Assembly (NCBI RefSeq): GCF_024622975.1
Contig: NZ_JANJZT010000016.1
Coordinates: forward strand, 27,753-91,752
From: Blautia caecimuris
Lineage (GTDB): Bacteria > Bacillota > Clostridia > Lachnospirales > Lachnospiraceae
DNA length: 64,000 nucleotides
Reading direction: 5' to 3'
This document shows, piece after piece, positions 56,529-64,000 of this stretch; the first letter of the stretch is position 1, and every line of letters starts with the position of its first letter. The position numbers were made by a program, and so were the translations under genes. The notes under the pieces were generated by a model. That model saw nothing but the letters and a program-made list of their open reading frames with translations, had not been told where the DNA came from and ran no database searches.

Positions 56529-56667
56529 TTATTAATAATTATTTTTCTGCTTTGTGCGGTACAGCAGAAAAAAGGAGATTTTTGCAATAGTTATTTTGCA
56601 GAAGAGGTTAATATCCTCAGAAGTTATTAATAAAATTTAAAATTATTAATACAAAATTTATTAATAA
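56529..56667. promoter_or_regulatory. Four TTATTAATA boxes upstream of the transaldolase promoter
   Basis: TTATTAATAA at 56529-56538, 56624-56633 and 56658-56667, and TTATTAATAC at 56643-56652. The last three are spaced 19 and 15 bp and end 12 bp before the -35 box. TTATTAATAA is itself a palindrome, so these may be operator sites or an UP element. A 10-bp stem TTTTTCTGCT/AGCAGAAAAA (56542-56572) also lies here. Confidence 0.45.
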
Positions 56668-56679
56668 AAATAAGCTGTC

Positions 56680-56707
56680 TTGACCCTTTGGGAGTTTTTG
56701 CTATAAT
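56680..56707 (+). promoter_or_regulatory. Promoter of transaldolase
   Basis: TTGACC (56680-56685), 16-bp spacer, TATAAT (56702-56707). Confidence 0.75.
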
Positions 56708-56768
56708 GAAGCCATAAAGAACGTGATCCGTCAGTAAAATTGACGGCAGAACTCAGGAGGGAAAAAGA

Positions 56769-57425
56769 ATGAAATTTTTTATTGACACAGCAAATGTAGA
56801 GGATATCCGCAAGGCAAATGATATGGGAATCATCTGTGGCGTTACCACAAACCCGTCTCTGATCGCAAAAGAGGGAAGAGATTTTAATGAGGTTATCAAA
56901 GAGATCACCTCTATCGTAGACGGACCGATCAGCGGAGAAGTAAAAGCAACTACTACAGATGCGGAAGGAATGATCGCTGAAGGCCGGGAGATCGCAAAGA
57001 TCCACCCGAATATGGTAGTTAAGATTCCGATGACAGGGGAAGGACTGAAGGCTGTTAAGGTTCTTTCAAAAGAAGGCATCAAAACAAATGTAACTCTGAT
57101 CTTTACTGCAAATCAGGCGCTTCTGGCAGCAAGAGCCGGAGCAACCTATGTTTCTCCGTTCCTTGGAAGACTGGATGATATTTCCACAGACGGACTGGAG
57201 CTGATCCGTCAGATCGTTCAGATGTTTGAGGTTGCAGGTCTTGATACAGAAATCATCTGCGCGAGTGTGCGCCATCCTGTCCATGTAACAGAATGTGCGC
57301 TTGCAGGAGCTGATATCGCCACTGTTCCGTACAAAGTTCTGGAGCAGATGCTTCATCATCCTCTGACTGATGCGGGAATCGTAAAATTCCAGGAAGATTA
57401 CAGAGCTGTTTTTGGAGACAAATAG
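56769..57425 (+). CDS. Transaldolase, short (FSA/TalC) type
   Basis: A 218-residue class I aldolase with the short-form start [27 protein letters not shown], and the Schiff-base Lys85 in [17 protein letters not shown] and ASVRHPVHV close the barrel. It links sedoheptulose-7-phosphate and fructose-6-phosphate in the pentose phosphate pathway, or acts as fructose-6-phosphate aldolase. The split transketolase downstream favours the former. Confidence 0.92.
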   Translation: MKFFIDTANVEDIRKANDMGIICGVTTNPSLIAKEGRDFNEVIKEITSIVDGPISGEVKATTTDAEGMIAEGREIAKIHPNMVVKIPMTGEGLKAVKVLSKEGIKTNVTLIFTANQALLAARAGATYVSPFLGRLDDISTDGLELIRQIVQMFEVAGLDTEIICASVRHPVHVTECALAGADIATVPYKVLEQMLHHPLTDAGIVKFQEDYRAVFGDK

Positions 57426-57434
57426 AGTACTTAA

Positions 57435-57512
57435 TGAATGCAGGCGGAAGCGAATCATGAATTTAGTGAATCGAACTTCCCTGTTGAATGCAGGCGATAG
57501 ATATAGTATGAT
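57435..57512 (+). promoter_or_regulatory. Repeat-containing promoter of transketolase
   Basis: TTGAAT (57484-57489), 17-bp spacer, TATGAT (57507-57512). The 12-bp string TGAATGCAGGCG overlaps the -35 (57485-57496) and also occurs 50 bp upstream (57435-57446). Between the copies GGAAG and CTTCC can pair. Confidence 0.5.
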
Positions 57513-57554
57513 GTAACGTGTATGGTGTTATTAAATTAAAGGAGACAGACCAAC

Positions 57555-58394
57555 ATGAACAAATTAGAGCTTCAGAAGATTGCAAACGAAGTCCGCAAAG
57601 ACATCGTTACAGCAGTCCATGCTGCAAAGGCCGGCCATCCGGGCGGATCACTTTCTGCAGCAGATTTATTCACATATCTGTATTTTGAAGAAATGAACAT
57701 TGACCCTAAGGAGCCAAAAAAAGCAGACCGCGACCGTTTTGTTCTTTCCAAAGGACATACCGCTCCGGGACTGTATTCTGTACTGGCTGAGAGAGGATAT
57801 TTTCCTAAGGAAGATCTGAAAACTCTCCGTCATCTTGGTTCCTATCTTCAGGGACATCCGGATATGAAGCATATTCCGGGCGTTGATATGTCAAGCGGAT
57901 CTCTCGGACAGGGAATCTCTGCGGCAGTGGGCATGGCTCTTTCTGCAAAATTAAGCAATGATTCTTACAGAGTATACACTCTTCTGGGAGACGGCGAGAT
58001 CCAGGAAGGTCAGGTCTGGGAGGCTGCCATGTTTGCAGGCCACAGAAATCTGGACAACCTTGTTGTGATTGTTGACAATAATGGCCTTCAGATCGACGGT
58101 AAGGTAGATGACGTATGTTCTCCATACCCTATCGACAAAAAGTTTGAAGCATTTAATTTCCATGTGATCAATGTGGAAGACGGAAATGACATGGATCAGC
58201 TGAAGGCAGCTTTTGATGAGGCAAGAACTGTAAAGGGAATGCCGGTTGCAATTATTATGAAAACAGTGAAGGGCAAAGGTGTTTCTTTCATGGAGAACCA
58301 GGCCGGATGGCATGGAAAAGCTCCAAACGATGACGAGTATGCTCAGGCAATGGAAGATTTGGAAAAGGCAGGTGAAGCATTATGTCAGATGTAA
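57555..58394 (+). CDS. Transketolase, N-terminal subunit
   Basis: A 279-residue TPP-binding half. It has AAKAGHPGGSLSAAD with the conserved His, LSKGHTAPGLY, GSLGQGISAAVGMAL and the TPP motif GDGEIQEGQVWEAAMFAGHRNLDNLVVIVDNN. Split transketolases of this kind are common in Clostridia. Overlaps the next gene by 13 bp. Confidence 0.94.
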   Translation: MNKLELQKIANEVRKDIVTAVHAAKAGHPGGSLSAADLFTYLYFEEMNIDPKEPKKADRDRFVLSKGHTAPGLYSVLAERGYFPKEDLKTLRHLGSYLQGHPDMKHIPGVDMSSGSLGQGISAAVGMALSAKLSNDSYRVYTLLGDGEIQEGQVWEAAMFAGHRNLDNLVVIVDNNGLQIDGKVDDVCSPYPIDKKFEAFNFHVINVEDGNDMDQLKAAFDEARTVKGMPVAIIMKTVKGKGVSFMENQAGWHGKAPNDDEYAQAMEDLEKAGEALCQM

Positions 58395-59320
58395 AGAAAA
58401 TCGCTACAAGAGCAAGCTATGGCTCTGCTCTGGTGGAACTTGGAAAAGAACATGAGGATCTTGTTGTTCTGGATGCTGACCTTGCTGCTGCTACCCAGAC
58501 TGCAATGTTTAAAAAAGAATTTCCGGAGCGCCATATTGACTGCGGTATCGCAGAGTGCAACATGGTAGGTATCGGAGCTGGACTTGCTTCTACAGGCAAG
58601 GTTCCTTTTGTCAGCACTTTTGCCATGTTTGCGGCAGGACGTGCATTTGAGCAGGTGCGCAACTCTGTAGGTTATCCGAAACTGAATGTAAAGATCGGCG
58701 CAACTCATGGCGGAATTTCCGTAGGTGAGGACGGCGCAACTCATCAGTGCTGCGAGGATTTTGCCCTCATGAGGAGTATTCCGGGAATGGTTGTTGCTTC
58801 TCCGTCTGACGACATTGAGGCAAGAGCTATGGTAAAGGCTGCTTATGAGCATGTGGGTCCGGTGTATATGCGTTTTGGCCGTCTGGCTGTTCCGGTGATC
58901 AATGACAGACCGGACTATAAATTTGAGCTTGGTAAAGGTATTGTTCTCCGTGAGGGAAAAGATCTGACGATCGTTGCAAACGGTCTCTGTGTTGCAGCAT
59001 CACTGGAAGCAGCAGAAAAGCTGGCTGCAGATGGAATCGAAGCAAAGGTTATCAATATCCATACAATCAAGCCTCTTGATGAGGATCTGATCGTTGCGGC
59101 AGCAAAAGAAACCGGAAAAGTGGTCACAGTTGAGGAACATTCTGTGATCGGCGGACTTGGCGGCGCAGTCTGCGAATGTCTGTCCGAAAAAGCGCCGGTT
59201 CCGGTTAAGCGTATCGGTGTCAATGATGTGTTCGGCGAGTCCGGCCCGGCTGTTGCTCTTCTTGAGAAATACGGTCTGGATGGAGAAGGCATTTATAAAC
59301 AGATCAAAGCTTTTGTATAA
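58382..59320 (+). CDS. Transketolase, C-terminal subunit
   Basis: A 312-residue half with the pyrimidine-binding domain (FPERHIDCGIAECNMVGIGAGLA with the catalytic Glu) and the C-terminal domain (VTVEEHSVIGGLGGAV, GVNDVFGESG). Together with the preceding subunit it forms the active enzyme. The last 17 bp overlap the convergent yyaC gene. Confidence 0.94.
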   Translation: MSDVKKIATRASYGSALVELGKEHEDLVVLDADLAAATQTAMFKKEFPERHIDCGIAECNMVGIGAGLASTGKVPFVSTFAMFAAGRAFEQVRNSVGYPKLNVKIGATHGGISVGEDGATHQCCEDFALMRSIPGMVVASPSDDIEARAMVKAAYEHVGPVYMRFGRLAVPVINDRPDYKFELGKGIVLREGKDLTIVANGLCVAASLEAAEKLAADGIEAKVINIHTIKPLDEDLIVAAAKETGKVVTVEEHSVIGGLGGAVCECLSEKAPVPVKRIGVNDVFGESGPAVALLEKYGLDGEGIYKQIKAFV

Positions 59321-59870
59321 AATATGATTCGTGTATGGCAGACGGGATCATTGCCAGGATTCCCTGAGTGATCTTGTCAGCCAGATGAATGACAGTAGAC
59401 AGCCGGGTTGTCTGGAGAGTAAGCTGCTCCAGTAATCCGGCTGTATTTACGATTCCGGTTACATGGATGTCCCCTACAGGGGGCAGCTCTTTCTGAACCG
59501 CAGCACCCGGGTAAAGCGCGCCGTCTCCGATGGTTACGTAGCCCAGGTGCTTTTTTTGTCCAAGAGAAGCATCGATTGCAATCACAAGAGCTTCCGGATG
59601 GCTGAAGCAGATGTCCTGGCTTGCGCTGGTAAGGTTCAGGGCGTGTACAGGATGAGAAAGAGTTCCGTATACATGAACTTTTTCGGATGCATTGCAGAGA
59701 AGCTGCTGGCCTACATAGGGACCAAGGCAGTCTCCGGTGAGGCGGTCTGTGCCGATACACAGAAATACAAGCTCCTTCCAGCTTTTTCTGTGGTGAAGGA
59801 TACAGTTTTTAAGAAGAGAAGAGATTTCTCTGGCGGCTCCGGTTTTATTTGCGTCAATATAAAAAGTCAT
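59304..59870 (-). CDS. yyaC: Spore protease YyaC-like protein
   Basis: A 188-residue DUF1256-type protein related to germination proteases: CIGTDRLTGDCLGPYVG, YGTLSHPVHALNL, and IAIDASLGQKKHLGYV keep the GPR-like Asp residues. It would act in the forespore. A sigma-F/G-type promoter precedes it. Confidence 0.9.
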   Translation of the reverse strand: MTFYIDANKTGAAREISSLLKNCILHHRKSWKELVFLCIGTDRLTGDCLGPYVGQQLLCNASEKVHVYGTLSHPVHALNLTSASQDICFSHPEALVIAIDASLGQKKHLGYVTIGDGALYPGAAVQKELPPVGDIHVTGIVNTAGLLEQLTLQTTRLSTVIHLADKITQGILAMIPSAIHESYFIQKL

Positions 59871-59899
59871 AGATTTTCCTCGCAGTGTTTGTCCTGATT

Positions 59900-59929
59900 T
59901 ATTGTATCCGTCTGTGGAACAAATTATGC
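59900..59929 (-). promoter_or_regulatory. Forespore-type (sigma-F/G) promoter of yyaC
   Basis: On the minus strand GCATA (59929-59925), 15-bp spacer, GGATACAATA (59909-59900). This fits the GYATA and GGnnAnAnT boxes known for sigma-F, and yyaC is sigma-F-controlled in Bacillus subtilis to my recollection. Confidence 0.6.
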
Positions 59930-60030
59930 ATGTGCGGAATATGTCGTTAAATTATGAGACAGGCATCTTACATTCTGCTAAAATCCGCATTTTTTATATG
60001 CTATTCTTGTACCCGAAGGGGTGATATATC

Positions 60031-61467
60031 ATGATAGAAGTCATCTATAAAGATGAGAAACAGGAGGCAAAGGGCAACGAGAGTATATTTTCTGTGCCAA
60101 AGAATATACGTCAGATAGGACAGGCCAATGATGATTATCGGATTTACATGGAAGATTATGTATACACCTTTCTTGGAAGAGAAGCAGGGGCGGGAGATGT
60201 AAACGGAGAAGACAAAAAATGTCTGGCGGTTCTGACCGGGGAAACAAAGTGGGCTTCAGGAATCACCTATATGTTTATCAGAGGGGCTCTGGATGTGGAA
60301 GCAGAGGATATTTCGGCTGAGCATATTGAGTTTACAGAAAAAATGTGGAAAAAAATACAGGAAGAAACAGAAAAATATTTTGAGGGACAGGAGATTGTGG
60401 GATGGTTCTTTTCTCAGAGATCGATACCTCTGGAAGCCACAGAGCTTTTGAAACGGGTGCATCTGAAACATTTTGGCGGAGGGGAAAAGGTTCTGATGCT
60501 GATGGATCCGGCGGAACGGGAAGAGGTGTTTTTTCGGTACGAAAACAGTTTCCTTGTAAAGCAGAACGGATATTATCTTTACTATGAAAAGAATCCGCAA
60601 ATGCAGTCGTATATGCTGGAAAAAAATCCGGAAGGAACAACGGACAGGCAGGAAGAGGTTCCGGATGAGGCAGTAAAAGCATTTCGGAGAATCATACAAA
60701 AAAAGAAGAGCGCAGAGGAAAAACAGACGGAGGAAACGGAAGAACGGATCTCTGTTTTTTCATATGCGGCTACAGCCTGTCTTGCTCTGGCTGTTGTGGC
60801 AGCAGGAATGAAGTTTTATCAGAATTATCAGTCTTTGCAGCAGGCGGATGTAAAGGCGGAAATGGCTGCATCTGTGATCGAGACGGGGCCTTCGGAATTT
60901 CCGGAAGAGATAAAGGAGAAAGCGGAGGTCACATCGGTCAGAACAGAGAGAGCAGATACGGGTGAAAAAGAAGTAAAGGACGGTGAAAAATCAGGGGAAA
61001 CCAAAGGGGAACAGGAAGGGGGCTCTGAGAGTAAAAATGAGATACAAGAAAATGCCTCCAGAAATACAGCGAAAATGAAAAAAGATGAGAAGGAAACTGT
61101 GCCTTCGGAAGCTGCTGAAACAGATGAAGAAACCTCCAACGAAAATGTCAAGTCTGAGCTGTCAGAGGAGGATCGGGCAATTTACAGAGAAGAATCAGAC
61201 ATGAGAAAGGCAGAAAGAAGAGTCCGTGAGTCCCGGGATACTGCCGGAAATTCGGATTCAGAAAAAGTAACAGAGACTGAAAATAATACACAGTCGGAGG
61301 AAACATCGGCCGGGGGCACAACATACATTATACGTCCCGGTGATACTTTGTATCAGATCAGTGTGGAAAAATATGGAAGCATGGAAGCGGTTGCTGAAAT
61401 ATGCCGTATGAACAACATGTCTGAAAGCGACACCATTTATCCCGGACAAATAATTGTATTGCCCTGA
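60031..61467 (+). CDS. Membrane protein with JAMM-like N-domain and C-terminal LysM
   Basis: A 478-residue protein. Residues about 1-195 resemble a JAB1/MPN (JAMM) fold: a conserved Glu-to-strand block, EIVGWFFSQRSIPLEATELLKRV where active members have GWYHSHP, and VLMLMDPAE. Here HSH is changed to FSQ/R, so it should be metal-free. A membrane helix near 246-266 follows. An acidic disordered linker leads to one C-terminal LysM (TTYIIRPGDTLYQISVEKYG...IYPGQIIVLP) that binds peptidoglycan outside. The function is unknown; it may connect the cytoplasm to the wall. Confidence 0.7.
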   Translation: MIEVIYKDEKQEAKGNESIFSVPKNIRQIGQANDDYRIYMEDYVYTFLGREAGAGDVNGEDKKCLAVLTGETKWASGITYMFIRGALDVEAEDISAEHIEFTEKMWKKIQEETEKYFEGQEIVGWFFSQRSIPLEATELLKRVHLKHFGGGEKVLMLMDPAEREEVFFRYENSFLVKQNGYYLYYEKNPQMQSYMLEKNPEGTTDRQEEVPDEAVKAFRRIIQKKKSAEEKQTEETEERISVFSYAATACLALAVVAAGMKFYQNYQSLQQADVKAEMAASVIETGPSEFPEEIKEKAEVTSVRTERADTGEKEVKDGEKSGETKGEQEGGSESKNEIQENASRNTAKMKKDEKETVPSEAAETDEETSNENVKSELSEEDRAIYREESDMRKAERRVRESRDTAGNSDSEKVTETENNTQSEETSAGGTTYIIRPGDTLYQISVEKYGSMEAVAEICRMNNMSESDTIYPGQIIVLP

Positions 61468-61483
61468 GAAGTTTGCTATAATG

Positions 61484-61556
61484 TGACATATGAGAAGAGC
61501 GCAGAGGCGTTGCCGTGAACAAAGTGAGCAGTAACGGAGAGACTTCTCATATGTCA
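61484..61556 (+). promoter_or_regulatory. Long nested inverted repeat in the lysM-DUF5711 gap
   Basis: TGACATATGAGAAG (61484-61497) pairs perfectly over 14 bp with CTTCTCATATGTCA (61543-61556). A second stem CGTTGC/GTAACG (with one G-T pair) lies inside. There is no T-run, and a TATAAT lies at 61477-61482, so it might be a regulatory RNA or an operator at the promoter of the next gene. Confidence 0.6.
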
Positions 61557-61597
61557 GTGAAAAGAACAGAGAGAGAACCCGAAAGGCAAGGTTTAGT

Positions 61598-62830
61598 ATG
61601 TCCAATATATTTCAGAAATGGAGAAAAAAACGAAAGAGAGCCAAAATGATGGCTCAGAATGGGAAGCTGTCCCAGGATGTGGGAAGTGAAGAAGGATATA
61701 GAAGACAGCTTTCCATGCATAAAATTGCAGCAATGAAAAAAACAGTTCTTACTGTAGCGGTGGTAGCGGCAGTGGCAGTGGGACTGGTACTTTTTATAGA
61801 AAAGAGGAGTTACCGCACTTATGATATCATTCAGACAAGTGAACAGGAGGATATTGTTTCCACAAAGTATGAAGTGATGTCAGGAAAAATCCTGAGATAC
61901 AGTCCGGATGGAGCGGCGCTGGTAAACAGTGAGATGGATGCATACTGGAGCAGTCTGTATGAAATGCAGAATCCTGTGGCTGATATCAGAGGTGACTGGG
62001 CAGTGATCGCAGATGTTGACGGAACATCCATGAAGATCTTTGACAAAGACGGAGAAGCGGGAAGTGTTACAACCTCATACAGCATTGTCAAGGCCAGGAT
62101 ATCGTCCAACGGCCTTGTTGCAGCCATATTGGATGGAGGAGATTCCACATGGATCAATTATTATGATTCGGATGGAAGCCTGATAGCAGAGAACCAGACA
62201 CATGTGGAAGATCCCGGATATCCCATGGATGTGGCGGTTTCGGATAACGGCGAGATTATGATGGTGACATATCAGTTTATAGACGGAAGCGACACAACCA
62301 GTTATGTGGCCTTTTATAATTTTGGCGATGTAGGACAAAATGAAGATGACAGAATTGTAAGCGGCTATACATATGAGGGAGTTGTAATTCCGGAAATCAG
62401 ATATTTTGATGCAGAACGGTCTGTTGCGTTTCGGGAAGACGGATTCACCGTATATAAAGGCCGGCAGATTCCAAAGGAAAGCGCTACAGAGAAGGTGGAC
62501 AAAGAAATTGTAAGTACGTTCTGTGATGATGACACCATAGGCATGGTGTTTAAAAACGGAAATAAAGACAAGCAGTATACCATGAAGGTATATTCCATTA
62601 ATGGAAGCCTCCGGTTTACAAAGGATTTTAATATTCCCTATACCACTATAAAAATAAGCGGAGGAAACATTCTGCTTTATAATGATTCCCAGATCTGTGT
62701 AATGAACAGCAGAGGCGTGGAAAAGTACAGCGGTACAGTAGACGGAAGTATTAACAATTTTATTAAGATTGGCTGGAATCGTTATCTGCTGGTGCTTGAC
62801 AGCGGGGTTAATGTGATCAAATTCAGTTAA
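61598..62830 (+). CDS. DUF5711-like membrane-anchored beta-propeller protein
   Basis: A 410-residue protein with a basic cytoplasmic start, one membrane helix (about residues 48-67) and a large outside domain. The repeated pattern of short strands (VAVSDNGEIMMVTYQF, FKNGNKDKQYTMKVYSINGS) suggests a seven-bladed beta-propeller. I recall this as DUF5711. It is followed 6 bp later by a CvpA-like gene. Confidence 0.72.
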   Translation: MSNIFQKWRKKRKRAKMMAQNGKLSQDVGSEEGYRRQLSMHKIAAMKKTVLTVAVVAAVAVGLVLFIEKRSYRTYDIIQTSEQEDIVSTKYEVMSGKILRYSPDGAALVNSEMDAYWSSLYEMQNPVADIRGDWAVIADVDGTSMKIFDKDGEAGSVTTSYSIVKARISSNGLVAAILDGGDSTWINYYDSDGSLIAENQTHVEDPGYPMDVAVSDNGEIMMVTYQFIDGSDTTSYVAFYNFGDVGQNEDDRIVSGYTYEGVVIPEIRYFDAERSVAFREDGFTVYKGRQIPKESATEKVDKEIVSTFCDDDTIGMVFKNGNKDKQYTMKVYSINGSLRFTKDFNIPYTTIKISGGNILLYNDSQICVMNSRGVEKYSGTVDGSINNFIKIGWNRYLLVLDSGVNVIKFS

Positions 62831-62836
62831 AGGGGG

Positions 62837-63550
62837 ATGAGGGCATTGACCTGGTTGGGAATCGTAGTGGCAGGAATTCTTCTGCTGACAGCTTATAAAG
62901 GCTTCAGGAGAGGCTTTATCAGAGAAATTGTGTCCTTCTTTTTTGTATTTCTGGCTCTTGCAGTGTCATGGGCGATTAACCCTTATGTGAATGAGTTTTT
63001 TATGGAAAACACACCTGTGTATGAAAAAATACAGGAAAGCTGTCAGAGCTTTGTGGAATCTCAGAAAAAACAGGAACTGACATCGCCGGGAGCTGAAGAG
63101 CAGACAGGCTTTATTGAGGGACTGGAATTACCGGAACTTTTGCAGAAAGGACTTGAATCAAATAATACAGCGGAGGTATATACCTATCTTGCAGTAGATT
63201 CATTTGGGGAATACATTTCAGAAGCCCTGGCAAGGATGATTGTAAATGGACTGTCCTTTTTTGTTTCTTATCTGCTGGCCTCGGTGATCCTGCGTCTTGG
63301 CACCTGGGTATTAAATCTTCTTGCCGGACTGCCTGTGCTGAAAAGTGCAAACAAACTGGCCGGAGGACTTGTAGGAGCGGTTAAAGGCGTACTGTTTGTG
63401 TGGATCGCTTTTCTTGTAATGACGATTTTATGCAGTACATCTATAGGAAAAGAGGCTCTTGCGCTTATTGAAAAGGATGCTTTTCTCAATGTGCTGTATG
63501 AATATGATATTTTTGTAAATGTGTTCATGAGTATTTTTTATGGAATGTAA
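62837..63550 (+). CDS. CvpA-like membrane protein
   Basis: A 237-residue protein with four hydrophobic segments and the CvpA start (GIVVAGILLLTAYKGFRRGFIREIVSFFFVFLALAVSW). A soluble insert lies near residues 70-130. ATG 62837 sits directly on the AGGGGG; the TTG at 62846 is an alternative with better spacing. Confidence 0.82.
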   Translation: MRALTWLGIVVAGILLLTAYKGFRRGFIREIVSFFFVFLALAVSWAINPYVNEFFMENTPVYEKIQESCQSFVESQKKQELTSPGAEEQTGFIEGLELPELLQKGLESNNTAEVYTYLAVDSFGEYISEALARMIVNGLSFFVSYLLASVILRLGTWVLNLLAGLPVLKSANKLAGGLVGAVKGVLFVWIAFLVMTILCSTSIGKEALALIEKDAFLNVLYEYDIFVNVFMSIFYGM

Positions 63551-63569
63551 CCTGAAAAAGTGAATCTGT

Positions 63570-63616
63570 TCAGGATAAAATGCTATTATCGCAGGTGATT
63601 TGGAATGTGTTTGCTC
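63570..63616 (+). repeat. Structured dispersed repeat, copy R4
   Basis: CAGGATAAAATG, hairpin ATTATC (63585-63590), loop GCA, GGTGAT (63594-63599), then TTGGAATGTGTTTG. Two G-T pairs keep the inner stem. It is the most diverged copy and follows the cvpA-like gene. Confidence 0.55.
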
Positions 63617-63675
63617 AAGCTGCTGTGAAAAGTGAGAATCTTAGCAACTTTTTTTATAGAACATAAAGAAAGTCC

Positions 63676-63742
63676 TTGACTTAGAAGGATATGGGTGCTA
63701 TACTAAAGTCCGCTTCAAAAAAGAAGCGGGCTTTTATTTTTC
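63676..63742 (+). promoter_or_regulatory. Promoter followed at once by a terminator hairpin
   Basis: TTGACT (63676-63681), 17-bp spacer, TATACT (63699-63704). A 12-bp stem, AAAGTCCGCTTC (63705-63716) with GAAGCGGGCTTT (63723-63734), is followed by TATTTTTCC. The predicted start near 63711 lies inside the left arm. Confidence 0.6.
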
Positions 63743-63777
63743 CTGATTTAAGGAAAAATAAAAAAATGAAAAACTTG

Positions 63778-63806
63778 TTGACAACCGCTTGAAGATGTGG
63801 TAAAGT
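63778..63806 (+). promoter_or_regulatory. Tandem strong promoter P1, probably of an rRNA operon
   Basis: TTGACA (63778-63783), 17-bp spacer, TAAAGT (63801-63806), then AAGCTGTC and a GAGAG string. Confidence 0.75.
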
Positions 63807-63880
63807 AAACAAGCTGTCAACGAGAGAGCGAATTGCTTGAAAGAACATCGAAAAAGTTTGGAAAAACTTGAAAAAAGTTC

Positions 63881-64000
63881 TTGACAAACAAAAAAAGATG
63901 TGATAAAATAAATAAGCTGTCTAAGAGACAGAAAACAAAGAACCTTGATAACTAAACAGTGAGACACATACGATTCTCGAAAATTCTTTTACACACAGAA
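63881..64000 (+). promoter_or_regulatory. Tandem strong promoter P2 and rRNA leader
   Basis: TTGACA (63881-63886), 17-bp spacer, TAAAAT (63904-63909), followed by AAGCTGTC again. The leader has CCTTGATAACTAAACAGTG, a string typical of pre-16S regions in Clostridia. The 16S gene itself would begin just beyond the window. Confidence 0.7.

Overview
The window looks like a chromosome segment of a spore-forming, low-to-mid GC Firmicute of the Lachnospiraceae (Blautia/Ruminococcus-like). The clues are Clostridia-style strong AGGAGG ribosome sites, a large Firmicute-type SRP RNA, a THF riboswitch in front of folT, a split transketolase, a sporulation gene (yyaC) with a forespore-type promoter, a Tad locus of the Clostridia layout, and no sign of phage or transposase genes. 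The genus is an inference; nothing here fixes it.

Layout. 1-3910: end of a sugar ABC importer (binding protein, two permeases) and a GH32 fructosidase, a sucrose/fructo-oligosaccharide operon. 4240-9510: housekeeping and orphan genes (AlaX-type editing protein, amidohydrolase, a four-repeat lipoprotein, riboswitch-controlled folT, a GNAT acetyltransferase). 9780-19410: a compact Tad/Flp pilus operon with mostly overlapping genes (two prepilin peptidases, TadZ, TadA, TadB, TadC, Flp pilin, a DUF5702-like protein, two TadE-like pseudopilins, an FHA protein). 19492-32028: a surface-glycan operon making a CDP-3,6-dideoxyhexose-type sugar, with a YerE-like TPP enzyme, two PaaK/CapK-like adenylate-forming proteins, a flippase and two glycosyltransferases. 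32213-34352: hpf and guaA. 34904-41246: a potassium module (small membrane protein, TrkH, TrkA, a membrane-anchored binding-like protein, KdpD, KdpE) without KdpFABC. 41338-42051: an orphan PduB-like microcompartment shell protein. 42292-42365: tRNA-Pro(CGG). 42609-47488: ABC transporter plus two-component system. 47650-50937: a DUF6128-like protein, a radical-SAM activase, tadA and a YqeY-like gene. About 51012-51272 (minus): SRP RNA, divergent from pfk. 52666-56510: dnaX-ybaB-recR and a LacI regulator. 56769-59320: transaldolase and split transketolase. 59304-63550: yyaC, a JAMM-like/LysM membrane protein, a DUF5711-like protein and a CvpA-like protein. The window ends in tandem strong promoters that look like the leader of an rRNA operon.

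The most unusual content is (i) the CDP-sugar cluster, which predicts a branched-chain, yersiniose-like sugar in a Gram-positive gut-type bacterium; (ii) a family of four small structured repeats (about 50 bp) in intergenic gaps, whose inner hairpin is kept by compensating base changes; (iii) other short dispersed or inverted repeats near promoters; (iv) Kdp sensor genes rewired to a Trk-type importer; and (v) domain oddities such as a degenerate JAMM domain fused to LysM and a TadE protein with twin Cys/His motifs. All family names are from reading motifs by eye; no search was run.
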